Assembly: GCA_036001225.1 (NCBI GenBank)
Contig: DASYUM010000059.1
Span: 1-10,020 of the forward strand
Reading direction: 5' to 3'
Length of the DNA stretch: 10,020 nt
DNA from: DASYUM01 sp036001225
Lineage (GTDB): Bacteria > Methylomirabilota > Methylomirabilia > Rokubacteriales > DASRDR01
The notes beneath the pieces were generated by a model that worked only from the letters and a program-made list of their open reading frames with translations, was not told where the DNA came from and did no database searches. This document shows positions 1 to 6,251 of this stretch, piece by piece (the stretch's first letter is position 1; every line of letters begins with the position of its first letter). A program made the translations under genes and the position numbers.

Positions 1-198
1 GACGTCGCGCGCATCCTGACGCTGTTCGTCGCCTTCCGCGCCGTCGAGGTGGGCCGGATCGCCTGGCGGCCGCGGGTCGAGCTGATCTCGGTCGGCGGCT
101 TCGCCATCCCGATGCGCCTCGGCGCCATCGCCTTCTTCGTCGTCACCGTGGCCATGGTGGTGTTGCTGGCCAGGGCCGGCTGGAGCCGCGACCCTTGA
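1..198 (+). CDS. C-terminal fragment of an unrecognised membrane protein
   Basis: The window opens inside an open frame (frame 1) that runs for 65 codons to a TGA at 196-198; the start lies outside the window. The visible part has one clear hydrophobic segment near its end, about residues 40-60 of the fragment (MRLGAIAFFVVTVAMVVLLA), followed by a short basic tail. A weaker hydrophobic stretch lies at about residues 4-13. This is the look of an integral membrane protein ending just after its last transmembrane helix. I do not recognise the family and assign no function. Codon use (GC at third positions) matches the neighbours, which supports real coding. It converges on the minus-strand gene that ends at 384. 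Confidence 0.6.
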   Translation, partial: DVARILTLFVAFRAVEVGRIAWRPRVELISVGGFAIPMRLGAIAFFVVTVAMVVLLARAGWSRDP

Positions 199-251
199 TC
201 CGGGCCGATAACCGTCGCATCCCGTCGTCCTCGGCCCTCAGCGCGGCTCAA

Positions 252-266
252 TGTATGCGGCATACA
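252..266. promoter_or_regulatory. 15-bp perfect palindrome, operator-like
   Basis: TGTATGC-G-GCATACA has two perfect 7-bp arms around a single central G. It is AT-richer than the surrounding GC-rich DNA and has the size and symmetry of a dimeric repressor site. It sits between two convergent genes, an unusual place for an operator, so it may instead be a small hairpin or serve an unrecognised transcript. The function is unknown; only the symmetry is seen. Confidence 0.35.
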
Positions 267-297
267 CCTCGCCGCGCCTTTTCGGGTAGCGCGCCTC

Positions 298-327
298 GGA
301 CGGCGGGGCCCCAGCCCCGCGACGTCC
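298..327. terminator. GC-rich hairpin between convergent genes
   Basis: GCGGGGC-CCCA-GCCCCGC (303-320) is a perfect 7-bp stem with a 4-base loop. It is lengthened by GGACG (298-302) pairing with CGTCC (323-327) across a 2-base bulge. It lies between the plus-strand gene ending at 198 and the minus-strand operon ending at 384, where a shared terminator is expected. Neither strand has a T-run after the stem, so an intrinsic terminator is not proven. The rest of 199-383 shows no convincing gene. Confidence 0.4.
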
Positions 328-383
328 TGCGGCGCGCGTTCCTGCGTCCTAGCGGGGCTCGGGTCTCGGCCCGGGGGTGAGCA

Positions 384-626
384 TTACGGGACGATGACAT
401 CGCGTTCGATAGGATCCACCTTGACGCCCTGCTCCTTCAGCCACGCCACGCCGCGCTCGAGGTCATCCGGCTTGCCCTCGATCTCGAGCGAGACCCACCC
501 GTGAGTCGGGGTGACGTCGGCCCGGCGGATGTTGGTCACCAAGTTGAAGTCCCGGCTGAGCTGGTAGATCACGGGATCCTTGATCCGCTCGGGCGGGAAC
601 GTGAGGTGGATCCTCATCTTGGCCAT
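384..626 (-). CDS. NIL-domain protein, putative role in sulfur amino acid metabolism
   Basis: This is a small 80-residue protein made up entirely of one ferredoxin-like (ACT-like) domain of the NIL type. It starts MAKMRIHLTFPPERIKDPVIYQ, with the FNLVTNIRRADV and GWVSLEIEG segments typical of the family. NIL domains are best known as the C-terminal methionine-sensing domain of the MetN ABC-transporter ATPase. Free-standing copies, some fused to ferredoxins, occur next to homocysteine-forming proteins in methanogens and other anaerobes. Here it is the third gene of an operon after thrC and a CysO-like carrier, 39 bp after the carrier's stop codon. A role in sensing or binding a sulfur amino acid or its intermediate is inferred. 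The start is ambiguous: GGAGG lies only 2 bp before the ATG at 626 and 11 bp before the in-frame ATG at 617 (residue 4). Confidence 0.85.
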   Translation of the reverse strand: MAKMRIHLTFPPERIKDPVIYQLSRDFNLVTNIRRADVTPTHGWVSLEIEGKPDDLERGVAWLKEQGVKVDPIERDVIVP

Positions 627-665
627 GACCTCCGACCCTCAATCGGGCATGTCTTTCGCTTCTGC

Positions 666-941
666 TCAGCCCCCCGCGATCGCCGGGACGATGGAGACCT
701 CGTCGCCGTCCTTGAGCGCGGTGCCCTTTCCGGAGAGGAACCGGATGTCCTCCTCGTTGACGTAGATGTTGATGAAGCGGCGCAGTTCTCCCGAGTCCTC
801 GACCAGCCGCTCCCGGATGCCGGGGAACTGCCGCTCGAGGTCGTCGATCAGCTCGGTGACGTCTTTCCCCGCGCCCTTCGCCTCGGCCACACCGTTGGTG
901 ACCCGACGGAGGGGAGTCGGAATTCGCACTAGAACCGGCAT
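666..941 (-). CDS. CysO-like MoaD/ThiS-family sulfur carrier protein
   Basis: This 91-residue ubiquitin-fold sulfur carrier is recognised by its beta-grasp pattern, the RRFINIYVNEEDIRF core, KDGDEVSIVPA near the end, and a C-terminus that is exactly Gly-Gly before the TGA. In this family an E1-like enzyme adenylates the terminal glycine and converts it to a thiocarboxylate that donates sulfur. The core and tail are strikingly like Mycobacterium tuberculosis CysO (from memory), closer than to MoaD for molybdopterin or ThiS for thiamine. Because the chain stops at GG, no protease trimming should be needed before activation. The start is well supported: AGGAGG lies 6 bp before the ATG. It follows thrC by 22 bp and precedes the NIL gene. 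No E1-like activator and no JAMM protease (Mec type) is in the window, so those would have to be encoded elsewhere. Confidence 0.9.
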   Translation of the reverse strand: MPVLVRIPTPLRRVTNGVAEAKGAGKDVTELIDDLERQFPGIRERLVEDSGELRRFINIYVNEEDIRFLSGKGTALKDGDEVSIVPAIAGG

Positions 942-963
942 CGGCGTCCTCCTGGTGAGAGCG

Positions 964-2211
964 TCAGTTCCTCGTCAGGGTCTTGAGATCGCTCAAGGCC
1001 CGATCGAAGGCGGTCAGGCTGGGCCGGATGCGGACTGCCTCGGCCAGCCGGCTCTCGACCACCTCCATCGTCTTGAGGCCGTTCCCGGTGATGCACACCA
1101 CGATGGGCTCGTCGCGCGGGATCACCCCCTGCTCGATGAGCTTCTTGGTCGCGGCCAGGGTCACCCCGCCGGCGGTTTCGGTGAAGATGCCTTCCGTCCG
1201 GGCCAGGAGCGCCATCGCGTCGAGAATCTCCTCGTCGCTCGTGTGCTCGGCGGCGCCGCCCGACTCCTTCACCACCCGGTAGGCGTAGACGCCGTCGGCC
1301 GGGTTGCCCATGGCCAGGGACTTGGCGATCGTGTTGGGCCGGACCGGGACGAGCACCTCCGAGTTCTGCTTGATCATGGTCACGATCGGCCCGCAGCCGG
1401 CGGCCTGGGCCGCGTACATCCGCGTCCGCACCGGCGGGATCAGGTCGAGGGCGGCCAATTCCTTCAGCGCCTTCCAGATCTTGGTGATCAGCGAGCCGGC
1501 CGCGCAGGGGACGACGATGTGGCCGGGTGTCCGCCAGCCGAGCTGCTCGGCGATCTCGTAGCCGTAGGTCTTCGACCCTTCCGAGTAATACGGCCGGATG
1601 TTGATGTTGACGAAGGCCCAGCGATACTTGTCGGCGACTTCCGAGCAGAGCCGATTGACCTCGTCATAGGTCCCCTCGACCGCCACCAGTACCGGCGCGT
1701 AGACGAGCGTGCCGAGGACCTTGCCCTGCTCGAGGTCGGCCGGGATGAAGATGAAGGAGCGGAGCCGGGCCTCGGCCGCGTGGGCGGCGACCGAGTTGGC
1801 CAGGTTGCCGGTGGAGGCGCAGGCGACGGTGTCGAAGCCGAACTCCTTCGCCTTGGTCAAGGCGACGGCCACCACCCGGTCCTTGAACGACCAAGTCGGA
1901 TGGCAGACCGAGTCGTTCTTGACGTAGAGCTCGTGGACCCCCAGCTCGTCGGCCAGGTTGCGGGCGCGGACGAGCGGGGTGAAGCCGGCATAGTGGCCGA
2001 CCGCGGCCTCGCCCTCGATGGGCAGCAGGTCCTTGTAGCGCCAGATGCTGGGCGGCCCGGCCTCGATCCGGTCCCGGGTCACGACGCGTCGCAGCTCGTC
2101 GTACCGGTAGTCGACCTCGAGCGGGCCAAAGCAGAACTCGCACACGTGAAGGGGGGCGGCCGGGTAGCCGCGGCCGCACTCCCGGCACTTGAGCCCTTTG
2201 ACCTTCTCCAT
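964..2211 (-). CDS. thrC: Threonine synthase-type PLP enzyme
   Basis: This 415-residue fold-type II PLP enzyme best matches threonine synthase, which converts O-phosphohomoserine to threonine plus phosphate. An N-terminal zinc-ribbon-like motif has Cys9, Cys12, Cys24 and Cys27, as in many bacterial and archaeal threonine synthases. The PLP lysine is Lys110 in HPTWSFKDR. The substrate loop is STGN at 133-136, and the C-terminal signature is ITGNGLKT at about 374-381. The phosphate-binding loop reads VPCAAGSL (234-241), not the common GxGG form. The start is supported by GGAGG 8 bp upstream of the ATG. It is the first gene of an operon with a CysO-like sulfur carrier and a NIL protein. That company leaves open a sulfur-transfer role (phosphohomoserine to homocysteine, or phosphoserine to cysteine), because PLP partners of CysO-type carriers belong to the same fold class. 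Threonine synthase is the default call; the alternative is an inference. Confidence 0.88.
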   Translation of the reverse strand: MEKVKGLKCRECGRGYPAAPLHVCEFCFGPLEVDYRYDELRRVVTRDRIEAGPPSIWRYKDLLPIEGEAAVGHYAGFTPLVRARNLADELGVHELYVKNDSVCHPTWSFKDRVVAVALTKAKEFGFDTVACASTGNLANSVAAHAAEARLRSFIFIPADLEQGKVLGTLVYAPVLVAVEGTYDEVNRLCSEVADKYRWAFVNINIRPYYSEGSKTYGYEIAEQLGWRTPGHIVVPCAAGSLITKIWKALKELAALDLIPPVRTRMYAAQAAGCGPIVTMIKQNSEVLVPVRPNTIAKSLAMGNPADGVYAYRVVKESGGAAEHTSDEEILDAMALLARTEGIFTETAGGVTLAATKKLIEQGVIPRDEPIVVCITGNGLKTMEVVESRLAEAVRIRPSLTAFDRALSDLKTLTRN

Positions 2212-2274
2212 CGGCCGGTCCTCCGTCTACAGTCTACGCGGCGGGGCATGGACTGGTTGGGGAATTGAGCCCCG

Positions 2275-2291
2275 ACAAGTCCCTGACTTGT
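2275..2291. promoter_or_regulatory. 17-bp palindrome upstream of the thrC operon
   Basis: ACAAGTC-CCT-GACTTGT has perfect 7-bp arms with a 3-bp spacer. It is centred about 72 bp upstream of the thrC start and about 105 bp upstream of the divergent DUF2071 gene. Its symmetry, AT-richness and place in the divergent intergenic region suggest a binding site for a dimeric regulator of the thrC-sulfur carrier-NIL operon. I do not recognise the cognate regulator. No strong sigma70 promoter for thrC is visible; TAGACT, at about 2230-2235 on the minus strand, is only a weak -10 candidate. Confidence 0.45.
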
Positions 2292-2349
2292 AACACGTGC
2301 CGCGCGCGGACGTCAAGGAACGGCCCGCTGTACGTGGCCCCGGCGCCGG

Positions 2350-2378
2350 TTGCCGGGCCGCCGCCCGGCGCGTAGCAT
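2350..2378 (+). promoter_or_regulatory. Putative promoter of the DUF2071 gene
   Basis: TTGCCG (2350-2355) and TAGCAT (2373-2378) are separated by 17 bp, each matching 4 of 6 consensus bases. Transcription would start at about 2385-2388, which is at or next to the ATG at 2388, so the mRNA would have almost no leader. No Shine-Dalgarno sequence precedes the ATG, which agrees with this. Confidence 0.4.
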
Positions 2379-2387
2379 CGGGCTCGG

Positions 2388-3122
2388 ATGCTCGCGGCGA
2401 CCGCCCACCGGCCGTGGCCTCTCCCTCGGGGGCCCTGGATCATGGTCCAGTCCTGGCACGACCTGCTCTTCGCCCACTGGGCCGTGCCGGAGGCAGTCGT
2501 GCGGCCGCGGATCCCGCCCGCGCTTTCAGTGGACACCTTCGATGGCCGCGCGTGGGTCGGAGTGATTCCCTTTCGCTTGACCGGAGTGCGCGCCCGCGGC
2601 CTCCCGCCGCTGCCGTGGCTGTCGGCCTTTCCCGAGGTGAACGTCCGCACCTACGTGACGGCCGATGGCAAGCCCGGCATCTGGTTCTTCAGCCTGGATG
2701 CGGCCAGCGCGCTGGTCGTCAGGGCGGCCCGCCGGACCTATCGGCTGCCCTACTACCACGCCCGGATGTCGATCGTGCCCGAGGCCGCCGGCGTCCGCTA
2801 TGCGAGCCGGCGGACCCATCGCGGCGCTTCTCCCGCCGAGTTGCTCGGCGCCTACGGTCCGACCGGCGCGGTCTCTCGGGCGGAGCCGGGGTCGCTCGCT
2901 CATTTCCTGACCGAGCGGTACTGTCTCTACACGACGGGCCCGGAGGGCGGCCTGCGTCGGGCCGAGATCCACCACGCGCCGTGGCCGTTGCAACCCGCCG
3001 CCGTCACGTTCGAGCGCAACACGATGGCGGCGGCGGCCGGTATCCGGCTGCCGGACGTGGCACCCGTCCTCCACTTCGCGCGTCGCCTCGACGCTCTGGT
3101 GTGGCCGCTCGGCCGGGCTTGA
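2388..3122 (+). CDS. DUF2071 (YqjF-like) protein of unknown function
   Basis: This 244-residue protein of the DUF2071/YqjF family is soluble, of the usual family length, and has no signal peptide. Recognisable segments are RPWPLPRGPW near residue 8, WHDLLFAHWAVP at about 23-34, VDTFDGRAWVGVIPFRL at about 48-64, FPEVNVRTYV at about 81-90 and GIWFFSLDA at about 96-104. The family has no established biochemical role, so none is given. The ATG at 2388 is chosen because homologues commonly carry the HRPWPLP leader and because a -10-like TAGCAT lies 9 bp upstream. The in-frame ATG at 2442 (residue 19, MVQSWHDLL) is the alternative and lies where shorter family members begin. The next gene starts 34 bp downstream but has its own promoter. 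Divergent from thrC. Confidence 0.85.
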   Translation: MLAATAHRPWPLPRGPWIMVQSWHDLLFAHWAVPEAVVRPRIPPALSVDTFDGRAWVGVIPFRLTGVRARGLPPLPWLSAFPEVNVRTYVTADGKPGIWFFSLDAASALVVRAARRTYRLPYYHARMSIVPEAAGVRYASRRTHRGASPAELLGAYGPTGAVSRAEPGSLAHFLTERYCLYTTGPEGGLRRAEIHHAPWPLQPAAVTFERNTMAAAAGIRLPDVAPVLHFARRLDALVWPLGRA

Positions 3123-3123
3123 C

Positions 3124-3154
3124 GGGTACTATACAGCTGTGTGGTATAGTACCC
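3124..3154. promoter_or_regulatory. Inverted-repeat operator overlapping the radical SAM gene promoter
   Basis: GGGTACTATAC (3124-3134) and GTATAGTACCC (3144-3154) are perfect 11-bp arms around a 9-base spacer. The right arm contains TGGTATAGT (3142-3150), an extended -10 element (TG-n-TATAGT, 5 of 6 consensus bases). It places the transcript start at about 3157, exactly at a GTG start codon. TTGACG (3119-3124) is a good -35 match, but the 20-bp spacing is too long, so the extended -10 would carry the promoter. A regulator bound to the repeat would cover the polymerase site, which suggests repression. A terminator for the upstream gene is less likely because no T-run follows. Confidence 0.55.
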
Positions 3155-3156
3155 CG

Positions 3157-4053
3157 GTGGCCGTCCAGTACCGCGAGGAGCCCTGCCGGAGCGCCCTGAA
3201 TCGTGTCGTGAACATGGACTTCCAGTGGTCCCTCAACCCCTACATGGGCTGCGCCCACCGCTGCGCCGTCTGCTACGTGCGGGCGTTCGAGCGGCGCGCC
3301 GATCGGCCCGCCGACGACGGGTACGGGCGCTCGATCCGCGTCAAGGTGAACGTGGCCGAGATCCTTCGCACCGAGGTGACGCGCCCCACGTGGGCGCGCG
3401 AGCATGTCGCGATCGGCGCGGCCACCGATCCCTATCAGCCGGCCGAGGGGCGCTATCGACTGACCTGCCGCTGTCTCGAGGTCTTGGCCTCGGTCCGGAA
3501 CCCGCTCAGCCTGATCACCCGCGGTCCGCTGATCGTGCGCGACATCGACGTCCTGCAAGAGGCGGCCCGGCGGGCCGAGGTGTCGGTCAACTTCTCCGTC
3601 CCCACGCTGGACGAGGGAGTCTGGCGCGCGACCGAGCCGGGGACGGCGCCGCCCCGCCAACGCCTGCGCGCCGTCGCCCGCCTGGTCCAGGCGGGCCTGA
3701 AGGCCGGCGTCGGCATGGCGCCGATTCTGCCCGGGCTCTCCGACCGGCCCGAGCAGCTCGAGGCCGTGGTTCGCGCGGCGCGAGACGTCGGGGCCACCCA
3801 CCTCTGGGCCAATCTCCTCTATCTCCGCCCGGGTACCCGCGAGCACTTCCTGGCCCAACTCGCTCGCCACTGGCCCGAGGAGCTGGCGCGCTACGAGCGG
3901 CTCTACCGCCGCGGTGCCTATCTCGCGCGCGCCGACTCGCGGCCGACTCTCAAGCTGGTGGCCCAGCTGCGGGAGCGCCACGGCATCGCCGACCGCCGCC
4001 CCGACCCGCTGACGCCCCCGCCGGAACCCGAGCAGTTGGCGCTCGCGATGTGA
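3157..4053 (+). CDS. SplB-like (Rv2578c/PA0069-type) radical SAM protein
   Basis: This protein of about 298 residues belongs to COG1533, the spore-photoproduct-lyase-like radical SAM group known mainly from uncharacterised Rv2578c/PA0069-type members. The 4Fe-4S/SAM motif is CAHRCAVC (CX3CX2C; Cys32, Cys36 and Cys39 from this start) in the context LNPYMGCAHRC. Other family segments follow: GAATDPYQPAEGRYRLT, NPLSLITRGPLIVRDIDVL (strand-helix units of the TIM-like barrel) and ANLLYLRPGTREHF near the C-terminus. The substrate is unknown. A role in DNA repair is suggested only by distant likeness to SplB. The start is placed at GTG 3157, giving the family-like N-terminus MAVQYREEPCRSALNRV. GTG 3139 would add six residues but lies inside the loop of the inverted repeat. 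Neither has a Shine-Dalgarno sequence, and the -10 element 6 bp before 3157 favours a leaderless mRNA. Confidence 0.85.
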   Translation: MAVQYREEPCRSALNRVVNMDFQWSLNPYMGCAHRCAVCYVRAFERRADRPADDGYGRSIRVKVNVAEILRTEVTRPTWAREHVAIGAATDPYQPAEGRYRLTCRCLEVLASVRNPLSLITRGPLIVRDIDVLQEAARRAEVSVNFSVPTLDEGVWRATEPGTAPPRQRLRAVARLVQAGLKAGVGMAPILPGLSDRPEQLEAVVRAARDVGATHLWANLLYLRPGTREHFLAQLARHWPEELARYERLYRRGAYLARADSRPTLKLVAQLRERHGIADRRPDPLTPPPEPEQLALAM

Positions 4054-4079
4054 GACCGCCGCTCCGGCCGCCCGCCGTC

Positions 4080-4088
4080 TGCTAAGAT
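4080..4088 (+). promoter_or_regulatory. Putative extended -10 promoter of the membrane protein gene
   Basis: TGCTAAGAT (TG-n-TAAGAT) ends 8 bp before the GTG at 4097, again pointing to a transcript that begins at or beside the start codon. No -35 is recognisable and the hexamer matches only 4 of 6 consensus bases, so this is suggestive. It gains weight from the same arrangement at 3142-3157. Confidence 0.35.
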
Positions 4089-4096
4089 CGGCAGCG

Positions 4097-6106
4097 GTGC
4101 GAAGGCTCCTGCCGGCTCTGCTCCTGCTGGCGTACGGCGGCGCCTTCGCGGTGAGGGCCTTCGGTAGCGGCCTCCCCGCCTTCGACGACCACCCCGGGCA
4201 GTTCTTCCGGCTCTGGCATGCGCTCGAGCGGAGCTTGCCGGACGGCCGCTGGACCGCGGACTGGAACCCCGACTGGTGGGGCGGCTACCCCGAGCTGCAG
4301 TTCTACCCGCCGGGCTTCGCGCTGGTCGGGGCCGCCGTCCGCCTGCTCACGCTCTGGCAGGCACCGGTCGAGGTTGTCTACCGGCTGCTGTGCGCGCTCG
4401 TCCTCATCCTCCCCGCGCTGGCCACGTACCTCCTCCTCGTGCGGGTGCTCGACGACGGCTGGCTCGCGCTACCGCCGGCGTTCCTGGCGCTCACGCTGTC
4501 GGCCGGGCTCCGGGGCGGCGTCGAGGAAGGCGTGCGCTGGGGAATCCTGACGAGCCGGCTGTCGCTCGGACTGCTGCCCCTGCTCGCCCTGTCGCTCCGG
4601 GGGTGGATCGAGATCGGACGGCCGCCCCACTGGGCCCCGCTGGCGACGGCCGCCGTCGTCCTCGCCCACCCCGCTCACGCGCCGGCGGCCGCGGCGATCC
4701 TCGGGGTCGCCACGCTGCTGGCGCTCGCCCTTCGGCCCCGGCGGCGAACGGCGGCCGAAGCGCTCGCGGTGGTGACGCTGGCCTTCGGCCTGACGGCCTT
4801 CTGGCTGATCCCCCTCGTGGCGCGCCGCGCCTGGGTGGTGCCGCTGGCCTGGGGCGAAGTGGGGCTCGGCGGCTTCGCGGGCGAGGTCCGCGCGCGGCCC
4901 GTCCTGCTCGCGGTGGCGGCCGGCGCCCTTCTCGCCTGGGGGGCGGTGGTCGCTCGCCGGCGTCCGTTCGAGGGCGTGCTGGCCGCGCTGCCCGTCGCGC
5001 TCCTGGGAGTGGTTGCGACGGACGCGGCCCTGTTCCGCCGCGGGTGGTCGGCCATCGAGGCCGACCGCTTGCTCGATGCGACGACCGTCGCGGCGATCTG
5101 GGCGGCCGGCCTCGGCTTCGGCGCCCTGGTGGCGCGGCTCACCGCGCGCCGAGCCCGCGGGCCGGCGCGCGCGGTCCTCGCCCTGGTCGGCGTCGGGGTG
5201 CTGGCGCTGCTGCCCGGGCCGGCGGCCGGCGAAGCCACCCTGACCCTGTGGCCCCGGCCCCGGGCCGGCGCCTGGCCTTCTCTGGCGGAGATCAGCCAGA
5301 GCCACGATCTCCCCCGGCTGTGGAGCGTCTTGGCGGGAACGACTGATCGCGTGCTGTTCCTGACATCCGCCCTCCGCCTCACCACCGACACCGTCTGGTA
5401 TGCGCCCCACAGCCACGTCCTGAGCCTCGCCCCCATCCTCGCCCGCCGCGAGATCGTCCACGGCACCTACACCCACCCCGCCCCACTGGCCGCCCGCTTC
5501 TACACCGGCGCCATCGTGCCGCCGGCGCGGCTCACGACGCTGGTGGAGGAGCTGGACGGGCACCGCCTGCTCGGCCAACCCCTCGAGCGGCTTTCGGCCG
5601 ACGCCTTCGAGGCCTTCGCGCGGCGACTGCGGATCGCCACCGTCGTCGTCCCGGTCGCCGATGCCGACCGCGCGCGCTTCCTGGCGGAGCGCTACGTGGC
5701 CAAGGCGACGGCGGCCGGCTTCGCGGTCTTCGAGCGGCGGGATCGCCCGTGGCCGCAGGTCGAGCGAATCACGCATCGCCGCTACCGCATCCTGGTCTCC
5801 CCGACGGGCGGGGTGTGGGTGCCGACCGGGATCCCCGCCTACCCGCTCTGGCAGGCGAAGAGCCGTCACGGGGCGCTGGAGACACGGGTGGACCCGTGGG
5901 GGCTCCTCGAGTTCCGCGTCCCGCTGGATCTCTGGGAGGCCGAGCTGGTCTACTCGGAGGGCGCGCTGGAATGGATCGCGCTGGGGATCACCGTGCTGGC
6001 GATCGCCGGCTGCGGAGTCTGGGCCTGGCGCACTCGCAGCGCCGGGGCGGCGCCCCGGACGGTGCCGGTACGCTCGGCGCTCGCGCGCCGCCGGCGTCCG
6101 CGCTAG
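4097..6106 (+). CDS. Polytopic membrane protein, PTPS-related/GT-C glycosyltransferase-like
   Basis: This 669-residue integral membrane protein has about a dozen hydrophobic segments in residues 4-375: a first helix at about 4-22, then further segments at about 95-116, 153-168, 178-212, 220-241, 268-285, 293-309, 329-348 and 357-373. A long non-membrane region (about 380-620) and a last helix (about 626-645) follow, and the tail is strongly basic. After the first helix comes FDDHPGQFFRLWHALE with Asp30/Asp31, then WWGGYPELQFYPPGFAL. This is the pattern of the '6-pyruvoyl-tetrahydropterin synthase-related' membrane domain and of GT-C-type glycosyltransferases, where an acidic residue in the first extracytoplasmic loop is catalytic. 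Transfer of a sugar from a lipid carrier on the outer face of the membrane is a reasonable inference, not shown. The GTG start gives MRRLLP directly before the first helix and has no Shine-Dalgarno sequence. It begins 43 bp after the radical SAM gene. Confidence 0.75.
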   Translation: MRRLLPALLLLAYGGAFAVRAFGSGLPAFDDHPGQFFRLWHALERSLPDGRWTADWNPDWWGGYPELQFYPPGFALVGAAVRLLTLWQAPVEVVYRLLCALVLILPALATYLLLVRVLDDGWLALPPAFLALTLSAGLRGGVEEGVRWGILTSRLSLGLLPLLALSLRGWIEIGRPPHWAPLATAAVVLAHPAHAPAAAAILGVATLLALALRPRRRTAAEALAVVTLAFGLTAFWLIPLVARRAWVVPLAWGEVGLGGFAGEVRARPVLLAVAAGALLAWGAVVARRRPFEGVLAALPVALLGVVATDAALFRRGWSAIEADRLLDATTVAAIWAAGLGFGALVARLTARRARGPARAVLALVGVGVLALLPGPAAGEATLTLWPRPRAGAWPSLAEISQSHDLPRLWSVLAGTTDRVLFLTSALRLTTDTVWYAPHSHVLSLAPILARREIVHGTYTHPAPLAARFYTGAIVPPARLTTLVEELDGHRLLGQPLERLSADAFEAFARRLRIATVVVPVADADRARFLAERYVAKATAAGFAVFERRDRPWPQVERITHRRYRILVSPTGGVWVPTGIPAYPLWQAKSRHGALETRVDPWGLLEFRVPLDLWEAELVYSEGALEWIALGITVLAIAGCGVWAWRTRSAGAAPRTVPVRSALARRRRPR

Positions 6107-6115
6107 ATTTTCGGT

Positions 6116-6134
6116 GGGGGCCTCGACGGCCCCC
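6116..6134 (+). terminator. Hairpin after the membrane protein gene
   Basis: GGGGGCC-TCGAC-GGCCCCC is a perfect 7-bp stem with a 5-base loop, 9 bp after the TAG of the upstream gene. No T-run follows, so it may act as a weak or factor-assisted terminator. The left arm can also pair with GAGGCCTCCCCC at about 6139-6150, an alternative fold. Confidence 0.45.
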
Positions 6135-6153
6135 CTCCGAGGCCTCCCCCAGG

Positions 6154-6181
6154 ACAAAATTGCGGCGGCAACAGCCGCCGC
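6154..6181 (-). terminator. Intrinsic terminator of the selD-SDR-phoD operon
   Basis: On the minus strand GCGGCGGC-TGTT-GCCGCCGC (6181-6162) forms a perfect 8-bp stem with a 4-base loop, followed at once by AATTTTGT. This is the classic hairpin plus U-tract, about 70 bp after the phoD stop at 6252. It would end the operon before it meets the convergent membrane protein gene. Confidence 0.7.
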
Positions 6182-6251
6182 TTGGAGTGGACCACCGAAC
6201 GCGCGCGATTGGGCTTCCCGTTGCGCGCGGTTATTCCGACACGCTCCTAGA

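Noticed and set aside
195..380. 61-codon plus-strand frame after the first partial gene
   Set aside because: It has no ribosome site, no family likeness and an Arg/Ser/Ala-rich shadow composition, and it covers the palindrome and hairpin.
766..2268. Long plus-strand open frame (500 codons) opposite thrC and the sulfur carrier
   Set aside because: It is a GC-rich shadow frame: its residues are Gly/Arg/Asp/Val-rich without domain patterns, while the opposite strand has clear families.
3124..3154. The 11-bp inverted repeat as an intrinsic terminator of the DUF2071 gene
   Set aside because: No T-run follows the stem, and the right arm contains a good extended -10 element at the right distance from the next start codon.
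4469..6157. Minus-strand open frame of 562 codons opposite the membrane protein gene
   Set aside because: Its composition is Arg/Gly/Gln/Pro-rich with no recognisable motif; the plus-strand gene has coherent membrane helices.
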